DNA of 64,000 nt from NCBI RefSeq assembly GCF_002250835.2, contig NZ_NOJY02000017.1, positions 1 to 64,000 on the forward strand, written 5' to 3'. Positions 8,784 to 16,066 of this stretch are shown here, piece by piece (the first letter of the stretch is position 1; every line of letters begins with the position of its first letter). Below the pieces are notes generated by a model. It ran no database searches. It had not been told where the DNA came from and was given only the letters and a program-made list of their open reading frames with translations. This DNA is from Romboutsia weinsteinii (GTDB lineage: Bacteria; Bacillota; Clostridia; Peptostreptococcales; Peptostreptococcaceae). A program made the translations under genes and the position numbers.

Positions 8784-9722
8784 TTATAAATAAGCTGCTG
8801 CCATAAAACTAATTAAAGCTATTACAGCGGTTCCTAATAAAAACTTCTTCGGCGATATTATCTTGCCATTTCTTGATTTTTCTTCTATATCATCTATGAT
8901 TTCTTCTTCTATATCTGCTTTATCATACATTATTTTACTTATATCTATGATAATGTCGGATATATTAGTATATTTATTGGTTCTACTTAAAAGTTTCTTT
9001 ATAATATTTATAAGTTCTTCGTTTCCGTTTACAGCTTTTACTTCATTCCAATTTACACCCTTATCTATAAACTTTAACATTTCCTTTTCTGTTGCTCCTT
9101 TTTCAAATGGAAGCTTTTTAAATATACATTCATATAGTATAATTCCTAATGCAAAAAAATCACTTTCTATATCTGTATAGTTTATATTTAATTGGTGTGG
9201 GCATAAATATCTTATATTATTATCTAATCTAAGATTTACTCCATTGTTAGCTTTTGTAACTCCAAAATCAGAAATTTTTATATTGTACCACTTATCTACT
9301 ATAATATTACTAGGTTTTAAGTCTCCATGATAGAGATTATGAGCATGCGCAACCTCCAACGATCTTAGTATTTGCGTCGCTATACCTATTATTGCCTCTA
9401 GGTGAAGGTAATTTCCTGAGATTATTTTATCAAGCCCTATTCCCCCACAGTATTCACTTACTATGTAATATAGAACAGTATCTTCAGTGCAATGTACACC
9501 TACTTCTAATATCTTCATTATATAATGTGATTTTATTCCATCTATATTAGTTGATTCATCTATTAAGTTAGATACGAAATCTTCATGTATATTGTTTTCG
9601 TGCTCTATTATTTTAATTAATACTTTTGTATTGTCGTATACATCTCTGGCTTTATAAAGCGTATTTAGCTCTATTGAGTCAATTTTAGATAGTATTTCAT
9701 ATCTATTTCCTATTAGTGTCAA
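8784..9722 (-). CDS. Membrane-anchored Ser/Thr protein kinase, non-RD type
   Basis: A Hanks-type kinase of 312 residues. The ATP-anchoring Lys is K37 (VLIKII). The catalytic loop is YHGDLKPSN at about 131-139, with Gly replacing Arg of HRD, and SDFG lies at 151-154. The glycine-rich loop is degenerate (SKIDSIELNTLYKA), and the activation segment ends CPHQ rather than APE. A single C-terminal hydrophobic segment (TAVIALISFMAAAYL) anchors it with almost nothing outside, so it lacks the PASTA repeats of PrkC. The TTG start at 9722 has GGAGG eight bases upstream. Activity is likely but the weak G-loop leaves room for a pseudokinase. Confidence 0.85.
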   Translation of the reverse strand: MTLIGNRYEILSKIDSIELNTLYKARDVYDNTKVLIKIIEHENNIHEDFVSNLIDESTNIDGIKSHYIMKILEVGVHCTEDTVLYYIVSEYCGGIGLDKIISGNYLHLEAIIGIATQILRSLEVAHAHNLYHGDLKPSNIIVDKWYNIKISDFGVTKANNGVNLRLDNNIRYLCPHQLNINYTDIESDFFALGIILYECIFKKLPFEKGATEKEMLKFIDKGVNWNEVKAVNGNEELINIIKKLLSRTNKYTNISDIIIDISKIMYDKADIEEEIIDDIEEKSRNGKIISPKKFLLGTAVIALISFMAAAYL

Positions 9723-9842
9723 TTATCTCACCTCCCCTATTATAAAAATAATACATCATCATATCCCTAAGTATAACAATATTTGTATTATTTTTCCATA
9801 TTTTCCATATTTTTATCAAAATAAGATTAATCCTCTATAAAT

Positions 9843-9882
9843 AAAAAAGCTACACTCAATCAATTCGATTAAATGTAGCTTT
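9843..9882 (-). terminator. Terminator of the VanW-family gene
   Basis: An outer stem (AAGCTACA at 9847-9854 with TGTAGCTT at 9874-9881) with a second inner stem, followed on the minus strand by a T-run. Confidence 0.85.
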
Positions 9883-9885
9883 ATT

Positions 9886-11187
9886 CTATACCTTTTTATA
9901 TACACTTTTTGCTATATATTCAGTATCTATAATATTACCATTAGAATCTAAATACTGTCTGTAAGTTTTAGTTGCAGCCAGCCCTCCTTCTGTAAATCTA
10001 TCAACCTTAATAGATATATTTTTTACATCAGCAGAATTTCCATATACTCTAGAAGTTACCGTTCCATTTCCTATTACATTTTTTATATACACTGGATGGT
10101 CATATGGATTTGAAAATCTTAAATCACTGTAACCATCACTTACCATTGCATCTTGTCCCAAAGGAGCATAGTTTGATGCTATAGAATGATTTTGTGTATC
10201 TGTAACCTTAAGGCCCGAGAAAAGTACTGCATTATATAATGTTGTTGAAGTTTGACAAACACCACCACCTGGCCCTTGCTCAAGCTTCCCATTAACTATT
10301 ATTCCAGCATCTTTGTATCCATTTGATTTAGTCCTAAGACCTGTTAAGTTATTGTATGAAAACTCCTCACCAGGCATTAAAAGTATATCACTTGTACTTT
10401 TAGCTGATAATGCTATATTTGTCGCTCTTCCTACAGGATTTAATGTATATCTTGTTGTATGTTCAGCTAAAAGTTTGTTTACAGACTGAGCTTGCGCTGT
10501 AGTAATGTTTGGTTCTTTTTTATTTACCACAAGATTTAAATCTCCAAAAGATTTCTTTTCTATCATCTCATATATAGCTTCTTTATTAGCAGCTATATCT
10601 ACTTCTTTCCCAACTACAGCAGGTGTTACACTGATTCCACCTGAAGAGCTTATACTAACTTCAGCATCTGACATAGTTTTATTTATTTCATTAGAAATAT
10701 TTTCTATAGAAGTACTTAACTTAGCTTCATCATAACTTGATTTTATACTAAACTGCTTCTCATTGTTAATAAGACCTATCACTGCGCCTACATTATTAAA
10801 ATATGATTCACTCTTAGTATAGTTGTAAGCATTGTCTACAACTTCCTCTACATTATACTCTAACCCTATATCTTCTGGTGAAATAGTAAAACTATTTTCT
10901 TCAAATGATAATCCAATATTTTGAGGAGTATATTTACTTGTTACAGCACCAAGAGCTTCTTCTTTAGTCATGCCAGAGATATCAATACCTTCTACAAAGA
11001 TATTTTTTGATACAGTATCTGTGTATATATAATTTTTGTTAAAATAACTTATAGACGCAAAAGCTATAAGTCCTGCTACTCCTATAGCTACTACTGGACC
11101 TAAATACTTAGACCTTTCTGTTTTTTCCTTTGATCTAAACCAACTAGATTTTTTCTTTTCTTGTTCAATAACTAATTCTTTGCTCAT
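9886..11187 (-). CDS. VanW family cell-wall protein
   Basis: A 433-residue membrane-anchored protein. A charged cytoplasmic head is followed by one membrane segment (GPVVAIGVAGLIAFASISYF) and an extracellular part with two putative peptidoglycan-binding (YoaR-like) repeats at about 75-225. The VanW domain follows, with PGGGVCQTSTTLYNAVLFSG near residue 310, then a beta-rich tail. VanW proteins occur in vancomycin clusters, but most, like this one, are in glycopeptide-sensitive cells and have no proven activity; the conserved Cys suggests a catalytic role. AGGTGGGG precedes the ATG at 11187. Confidence 0.9.
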   Translation of the reverse strand: MSKELVIEQEKKKSSWFRSKEKTERSKYLGPVVAIGVAGLIAFASISYFNKNYIYTDTVSKNIFVEGIDISGMTKEEALGAVTSKYTPQNIGLSFEENSFTISPEDIGLEYNVEEVVDNAYNYTKSESYFNNVGAVIGLINNEKQFSIKSSYDEAKLSTSIENISNEINKTMSDAEVSISSSGGISVTPAVVGKEVDIAANKEAIYEMIEKKSFGDLNLVVNKKEPNITTAQAQSVNKLLAEHTTRYTLNPVGRATNIALSAKSTSDILLMPGEEFSYNNLTGLRTKSNGYKDAGIIVNGKLEQGPGGGVCQTSTTLYNAVLFSGLKVTDTQNHSIASNYAPLGQDAMVSDGYSDLRFSNPYDHPVYIKNVIGNGTVTSRVYGNSADVKNISIKVDRFTEGGLAATKTYRQYLDSNGNIIDTEYIAKSVYKKV

Positions 11188-11292
11188 TTTCCCCCCACCT
11201 CATTCATAAAACTAATTAAATTATAGGGGAACACATATACTTTAACAACATTAGGTCTTAATATGTAACTTTATTGTCACATTTAGATATTT

Positions 11293-11925
11293 TTAATATA
11301 TTTTACTTATTACTGGATAATGATCTGACAAATTTATTTTATCTACACTATAATCCTTTATATCTAATCTCTTATCTACAAATATATAATCTATTCTAGC
11401 CCATGATTTGCCAAAGGTAGGTACGCAGTTTAGATTTAAAACTACTGATGCATCATTAAACTTACTTATATTAATATTTCTTTCGTTGAAATCTCCACAC
11501 AATATATTTTTTCCTGTAAGTCTATTTGTATAGTCTAATATTTCATCTATCTGAGTATATCTTTCTTCTTTATCTAATCCTAAATGAGTATTTATGACAT
11601 TCAATTTTAAATCATCTATTTTTGTTTCAATATTTAAAAATCCTCTTTGTTCTTTTTTACTAGTCAAAAATACATGGCTACTATAATTGATAGGATGCTT
11701 TGATAGAGTACACACACCAAATAACATAGCAGGTTTATTTACATTAGTAGCAAATACACCATCGTATTTAAGATCTTTTTTTATTTTTAGAAATTGATGA
11801 TTTAGTACTTCTTGCAAACAGATTATATCAAAGTCATTTTCCTTAAAATAGTCAATCATTTTTCCAAGCTTTAGCACATTGTTTGCATCCATTCCCTTGT
11901 GAATATTGTAAGTTAGTATTTTCAT
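11293..11925 (-). CDS. Endonuclease/exonuclease/phosphatase (EEP) family hydrolase
   Basis: A metal-dependent phosphodiesterase fold: MKILTYNIHKG start, CLQEV with the metal-binding Glu, NTHLG, GDFNE, RIDYIFV and the terminal SDHYPVI. The 210-residue length fits small Firmicute EEP proteins; the substrate (nucleic acid, inositol phosphate or lipid) cannot be told. I start at 11925 because GGAGAGGATTTA precedes that ATG, and a longer TTG frame would contain the ribosome site. There is no signal peptide, so it is cytosolic. Confidence 0.88.
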   Translation of the reverse strand: MKILTYNIHKGMDANNVLKLGKMIDYFKENDFDIICLQEVLNHQFLKIKKDLKYDGVFATNVNKPAMLFGVCTLSKHPINYSSHVFLTSKKEQRGFLNIETKIDDLKLNVINTHLGLDKEERYTQIDEILDYTNRLTGKNILCGDFNERNINISKFNDASVVLNLNCVPTFGKSWARIDYIFVDKRLDIKDYSVDKINLSDHYPVISKIY

Positions 11926-11942
11926 TAAATCCTCTCCAATCA

Positions 11943-11988
11943 AATAATACCTAGCTCATTCCCTTTTATCTTTGAGCTAGGTATTATT
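11943..11988 (-). terminator. Hairpin between the small ORF and the EEP gene
   Basis: A perfect 16-bp stem (11943-11958 with 11973-11988) around a 14-base loop. The following tract on the minus strand is weakly T-rich, so termination may be partial. The arm reaches to within 20 bases of the EEP start. Confidence 0.65.
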
Positions 11989-12017
11989 TAAACTATTTAT
12001 ATTAAATTTCAATACGA

Positions 12018-12179
12018 CTAGTGACGTATCTCTTTTTTTATTCTTGTAAACTTCCCTTCACTTACAACAAATACAAATCCCATTTTTTTATATATTTCAT
12101 CAAGCTGCATTAGCGTTACTTCACCATTTTTTAAGTTGTTTAAAGTTATATCTTGTATTGTTCCTATTGGCATTTTCAT
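12018..12179 (-). CDS. Small hypothetical protein (53 aa)
   Basis: I found this frame by hand translation. ATG at 12179 is preceded by AAAGGAGAGATAACAA and the frame runs 53 codons to TAG. The product starts MKMPIGTIQDITLNN and ends KFTRIKKEIRH; it is soluble with a small alpha/beta pattern. I do not recognise it. The strong ribosome site and the hairpin after its stop support a real gene. Confidence 0.65.
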   Translation of the reverse strand: MKMPIGTIQDITLNNLKNGEVTLMQLDEIYKKMGFVFVVSEGKFTRIKKEIRH

Positions 12180-12547
12180 TTGTTATCTCTCCTTTTAAAT
12201 TTTATATATTTAATTCTATTTATAAAGTTTAATAATTATTCCATTTTATCCGTGTTTTTCTAATCAAACATCTGTTCTTTTTGTTAATCTTATTATACCT
12301 CAAACACTCGTTCGATTACAATAGTAAAAATAAAAAAGTTTTATATATTTTTTTGTCGCATATTCTGAATTAAAAAAATTTTATATATAGTTTTTTTAAT
12401 TTTATTTCTTTTAGGATGTATTTTTACTACAATTCTATAATAGGAATTTGTATGTAGTATTTTATAAATATCTCATTTTGTGATATTACAACTTTATATA
12501 TTTATCGGTTATGAAATGTATAGAAAACAAATATAGGAGGTATTTAC
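12180..12547. other. Intergenic region, divergent upstream regions
   Basis: 368 very AT-rich bases between the 53 aa ORF (minus) and the HydG-like gene (plus). It must hold both promoters, but no box pair stood out. AGGAGG at 12535-12540 serves the plus gene. Confidence 0.5.
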
Positions 12548-13273
12548 ATGTTTATAAATCAAGGCATAATTGAAATATTACTTTATGAAGCTAAATATTC
12601 AACTGACTACGATATTGAAAAAGTATTTCTTAAAGCCTGTAAAAAAGAAAAACTAAGCTATAAGGACATAGCTACACTTTTGCAAATTGAAGATGAAAAG
12701 CATCTAGATAAATTATTTGAAATAGCAGGTAGGGTAAATACTCATCATGCAGGACCAATAGATGTAGATCTTAGAACAACTGCTACCACTACTGATAATT
12801 ATAGAAATCTAAAAGAAGAAGGAATATGTACTTATATGCTGTTTCAGGAGACCTATCATTTGGAGACCTATCTAAGAAATTATGGCAAGTCTATAACCGA
12901 TGACTACTATTACCACATTACAGCATTTGATAGAGCCATAGAGGCTGGCTTGGAGGATGTTGGCACCGGCGTATTATTAGGTTTAGCTAACCCTAAGTTT
13001 GAAGTATTAGCCCTAACTATGCACAATGAACACATAGAAAACAAATATGGCATAGGATTTAGTAATATCTTATTCCCTAGGCTAAAAATTACTGAACACA
13101 TGACTTCAGAAGAATATCCAAATATAGTTAATGATACTGCATTCAAAAAAATTATAGCTATAACACGGCTATCCTTGCCTCTAAGCAATCTAATCATGTC
13201 TACTAGAGAAACTAATCAACTAAAAAATGACTTTTTGGAATGCGGAGGCTCACAGGTAAGTGCTGATTTTTAG
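12548..13273 (+). CDS. HydG-like protein lacking the radical-SAM cysteine segment and C-terminal domain
   Basis: Residues 70-238 match HydG, the radical-SAM tyrosine lyase that makes CO and cyanide ligands for the [FeFe]-hydrogenase H-cluster. Telling blocks are ATTTDNYRNLKEEGICTYM, LFQETYH, DRAIEAGLEDVGTGVLLGL and the SQVS end. Residues 1-62 match the HydG N-terminal helices (LSYKDIATLLQIED). The intervening stretch of roughly 100 residues with the CxxxCxxC [4Fe-4S] motif is absent, and so is the C-terminal region with the second cluster; normal HydG is about 470 residues. The frame is intact for 241 codons, with AGGAGG upstream and a terminator after it. It is either a decaying in-frame remnant or a repurposed scaffold. 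No hydrogenase genes lie nearby. Confidence 0.75.
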   Translation: MFINQGIIEILLYEAKYSTDYDIEKVFLKACKKEKLSYKDIATLLQIEDEKHLDKLFEIAGRVNTHHAGPIDVDLRTTATTTDNYRNLKEEGICTYMLFQETYHLETYLRNYGKSITDDYYYHITAFDRAIEAGLEDVGTGVLLGLANPKFEVLALTMHNEHIENKYGIGFSNILFPRLKITEHMTSEEYPNIVNDTAFKKIIAITRLSLPLSNLIMSTRETNQLKNDFLECGGSQVSADF

Positions 13274-13301
13274 TACTTATGTATTTTTGTAATTTAATAT
13301 A

Positions 13302-13345
13302 AAAAGGAGATAACTCAATAATTCGAGTATCTCCTTTATTTTTTA
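13302..13345. terminator. Bidirectional terminator between the HydG-like and FtsZ-like genes
   Basis: A stem of about 13 bp (AAAGGAGATAACTC with GAGTATCTCCTTT, one bulge) has T-runs on both sides, so it can end the plus-strand HydG-like transcript and the minus-strand FtsZ-like transcript, whose stop it overlaps. Confidence 0.85.
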
Positions 13346-14278
13346 TACTTGCACAGTAAGAATATCAATTGTATTATCATCCTTTTCAGTAAACTTAATA
13401 GAAAAAGTAATTTTGCAATCCTTATGAGAAATATCTTGAAGTGATGTAGCTACACTTTGAATAACTTTATATACTCTTCCTTCGTCTTGTTGACCTATAG
13501 ATGCATTTAAATTAATTATTATTTTCTTAGGGAGCCTGCTTCCTCTTCTAAATAACATACTTGAGCCTATCTTATTTTTAATATCTTCTTCTGTATCATT
13601 TTCATTTAAACTCGCTATACACATCTGAACATCATTTCCTGTTTCTTCAAATAACCACTTTATATCATCATAATCTAAGTTTACACTACAAGTAGACATT
13701 ATGTTTTCTAGTAGTAAGTCAATAGTCTTAATTATTATGTTGTAATCATATATTCTATCTTCCTTAGCACTTATTTTGTTAGTGACTTTTTTATTAGATA
13801 GATTTATTGCTGGACCAATATTTTTATTAACCTTCTTCATATAAAACTTAGTATCAAGTGTATTTCCTGCTTTACCTTCATATCCAGTTACAATAGGCAG
13901 GATTATTATATCATTTTTAAGGGCGTGTTTACCCAACTCTAATGCTATCTGGGTTGATGTAATATCATATATATCCCAAGTAAGAATTACCATTTTTTCT
14001 TCTTTTATTAAACTAAAAAGCTCTTCACTTTGACTGTCTATTTCATCTATTAAATTTAAAAATTTATCATTAACTAAACAGTCATATCCATGATAACTAC
14101 TGAAGTATATTTTTTCATTAGTATTTATTACACTATTATTTGTATCTATTGCTGCTAACTTTATATTATTTTTTTTATCTTCAGATAGTTTATTAATTAT
14201 GGATATACCTTGAGGGCCTATCCCTATGAATTTAATTTTATTTATGCTTTCAAAATTACCTTCTATGACTTTATTCAT
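13343..14278 (-). CDS. Divergent FtsZ-fold protein with degenerate GTP-binding site
   Basis: 311 residues that follow the FtsZ/tubulin fold from end to end. IKFIGIGPQGISIINKL (15-31) aligns with the first Rossmann strand and T1 loop. IKLAAIDTNNSVI matches FtsZ VEFxAVNTDAQAL. MVILTWDIYDITSTQIALE (96-114) occupies the place of the GGGTGTG signature, which is lost. IIILPIVTGYEGKAG matches the following VAVVTKPFxFEG. VNLDYDDIKWLFEE (199-212) keeps the NxDxxD T7 synergy loop. The C-terminal domain (KIIINLNASIG to the end) also aligns, but there is no FtsZ C-terminal tail. GGGGG precedes the ATG at 14278. It probably cannot hydrolyse GTP alone; a role in modulating FtsZ is inference. Confidence 0.75.
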   Translation of the reverse strand: MNKVIEGNFESINKIKFIGIGPQGISIINKLSEDKKNNIKLAAIDTNNSVINTNEKIYFSSYHGYDCLVNDKFLNLIDEIDSQSEELFSLIKEEKMVILTWDIYDITSTQIALELGKHALKNDIIILPIVTGYEGKAGNTLDTKFYMKKVNKNIGPAINLSNKKVTNKISAKEDRIYDYNIIIKTIDLLLENIMSTCSVNLDYDDIKWLFEETGNDVQMCIASLNENDTEEDIKNKIGSSMLFRRGSRLPKKIIINLNASIGQQDEGRVYKVIQSVATSLQDISHKDCKITFSIKFTEKDDNTIDILTVQV

Positions 14279-14505
14279 AATTAAATTTCCCCCTTTACTA
14301 ACTTAATTAAAATATATTCATCTTATAGGTTTTACCTGCATAAATTACGTATTTAATATAAAATTACTATATATTCTATTGTATTCACACTACGTGTTAA
14401 TATCAACCATAAGGAGGTGAACATTCTGAAAATTAAAAATAATACATAATACAGTACATTTTTCTCATAATCTCATCTACTAAACTTATGTATTTTATAT
14501 AAATT

Positions 14506-14534
14506 GAGCTATCCAAAATATATTTGGATAGCTC
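14506..14534 (-). terminator. Terminator of the Gly-rich repeat protein gene
   Basis: A perfect 12-bp stem (14506-14517 with 14523-14534) follows the stop at 14543; the tail on the minus strand is moderately T-rich. Confidence 0.75.
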
Positions 14535-14542
14535 TACATTAA

Positions 14543-14764
14543 TTATTTCTTAATATTTTTCTTTACTGCCTTACCAACATTTTTACCTGTATTTATAGTT
14601 TCTTTTGCTATAGAACCTACTCCACCAATAACATCTTTTCCAACTGAACCTACAGTTTTAAAGGCTTCTTTACCAATAGATCCTACGCCATTTATTACTT
14701 CCTTGCCTACATCTTCTACAGGTTTAGTGACTTTTTTAATTCCTTTTTCTTTACTATCTCTCAT
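14543..14764 (-). CDS. Small glycine/lysine repeat protein (73 aa)
   Basis: The ATG at 14764 has TAGGAGATGTAATTT upstream; a longer frame to 14842 has no ribosome site. The product is built of 11-residue units of the form VG(S/K).(G/A)KE.(I/F)..., for example GVGSIGKEAFKT, VGSVGKDVIG and GVGSIAKETINT, ending in a basic VGKAVKKNIKK tail. Periodic Gly and small residues with alternating charge suggest an amphipathic helix that lies on a membrane or binds a partner, similar in pattern to LEA or phasin-like proteins. The function is not known. Confidence 0.7.
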   Translation of the reverse strand: MRDSKEKGIKKVTKPVEDVGKEVINGVGSIGKEAFKTVGSVGKDVIGGVGSIAKETINTGKNVGKAVKKNIKK

Positions 14765-14869
14765 TAAATTACATCTCCTATAAATATACAAGTTAAAAAA
14801 TAGTAAACTACTATTTGTAATAATATATGCAAGAAAAGTCAAGAAGTTACTTCATTAGACTCAAACCTA

Positions 14870-15667
14870 TTAATTCTTATTTTTCTCTTTTAAAAATTCC
14901 TTTAAATATTGAAGTTGCTTTTGTTTTTTCTTTTTATTCATATCAGGAAATGCTTTAATAATCCTATTTACTTGTAAAGCTTTTGCTCTTATATTGCGTA
15001 TTTTATCTTTAACTTCTTCTATCCTATATTGTATGTAACTATCTTCTTCTCTATATTTATCAAGCTTTGATAATAATTCTTCTTCATTAAATTTATCTAA
15101 ACATATGTTAAAAGCTTTTAAATCCATAATGATTTCATCAAGCCTATCTAGTTTTACATTTAACTTGTTAAGGGCCATTAAACTAATGATAATATCGACT
15201 ATTAGCCACCCTATTCCCACTATAGCTAAAGAAAGTAATGTTTTTGTGGAGATATTTTCTACAAAGCTCACAACCTCTGGTTGTATTATTTTCATTAATA
15301 CTACCGACATAATACCAAATAATATTGAGTTTTTTAAACATATTCTTCCCTTTATATTAAATCTCTTATTTGAATAATCCCACCAAGTAGTATGAAGAGT
15401 CTTCTCTAATATATACCCTGTTACATATTCAAGAATTGATGTAAGTACAATAGCACATATAAACAAATATATAATATCTTGAGGCTTGTTTTTAAGCACA
15501 AATATTAGCATTGTAGCTCCGAATCCATATATAGGACATATTGGTCCATTTAAAAATCCCCTATTAACTACTTTTTTATTTCCTACAGTGCAATAAATAC
15601 ACTCACTTATCCATCCTAAGAAACTATATATAAAAAAGTATATAATTAGTGATAAGACTGTTCTCAT
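14870..15667 (-). CDS. Putative ABC-transporter type IV / CmpB-family membrane protein
   Basis: A 265-residue polytopic protein. The start RTVLSLIIYFFIYSFLGWISE, the NRGFLNGPICPIYGFGA motif and EYVTGYILEKTLHTTWWDYS are the hallmarks of the CmpB-like family (often labelled putative ABC transporter permease, though no ATPase is adjacent). After four or five membrane segments the last 90 residues form a charged helical tail rich in Lys and Glu. GGGGAG precedes the ATG at 15667. Biochemical role unknown. Confidence 0.85.
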   Translation of the reverse strand: MRTVLSLIIYFFIYSFLGWISECIYCTVGNKKVVNRGFLNGPICPIYGFGATMLIFVLKNKPQDIIYLFICAIVLTSILEYVTGYILEKTLHTTWWDYSNKRFNIKGRICLKNSILFGIMSVVLMKIIQPEVVSFVENISTKTLLSLAIVGIGWLIVDIIISLMALNKLNVKLDRLDEIIMDLKAFNICLDKFNEEELLSKLDKYREEDSYIQYRIEEVKDKIRNIRAKALQVNRIIKAFPDMNKKKKQKQLQYLKEFLKEKNKN

Positions 15668-15736
15668 AGTAAATCTCCCCTAGATATATTATGAATACTA
15701 CAAACTTATTATGATTATTAATTCTTTACTTTCACT

Positions 15737-15764
15737 AAAAAAGCCATCTATATAAGGTGGCTTT
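15737..15764 (-). terminator. Terminator after the zinc-ribbon gene
   Basis: A short GC-containing stem (AAAGCCACC with GATGGCTTT) is followed on the minus strand by six T. It closes the MFS-MFS-zinc ribbon unit. Confidence 0.85.
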
Positions 15765-15780
15765 AATATTATAAAAATTA

Positions 15781-15984
15781 TTACTTTTCTTCATCTGAAG
15801 CTTCCATGTAGTCTTCTACTTCATGACCACATTCAGGACACTTGTATGTATCAAGTACATATTCAAAATCTTCTCTTACTTCATTTTCAGTTCCTTCATT
15901 TAATATTTCAAAATCAGTTCCTTCTTCATGATTTGTTAATTCCATTGTTTCTATTATACATTTTGGGCAATACATTGTAGACAT
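15781..15984 (-). CDS. Small zinc-ribbon protein (67 aa)
   Basis: Two CxxC knuckles (YCPKC near the start and KCPECGHE at about 49-56) flank an acidic linker, a classic zinc-ribbon layout. It is soluble and very acidic at the C-terminus (EASDEEK). GGAGG precedes the ATG at 15984. It follows two transporter genes by 82 bases and may share their transcript. Role unknown; probably a small regulatory or nucleic-acid/protein-binding factor. Confidence 0.8.
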   Translation of the reverse strand: MSTMYCPKCIIETMELTNHEEGTDFEILNEGTENEVREDFEYVLDTYKCPECGHEVEDYMEASDEEK

Positions 15985-16066
15985 ATCTATTCCTCCGTTA
16001 TTTAAGATGATTTATATATTTTAACACTTTTGATTTAGTTTTACTATATATTATTTAATTAATAAG

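Noticed and set aside
13343..14278. Annotation as functional FtsZ
   Set aside because: The GGGTGTG nucleotide signature and the C-terminal tail are missing; the gene is not in the division cluster.
14870..15667. Interpretation as a true ABC transporter permease
   Set aside because: The family name comes from weak similarity; there is no ATPase or binding protein nearby, so no transport function is claimed.
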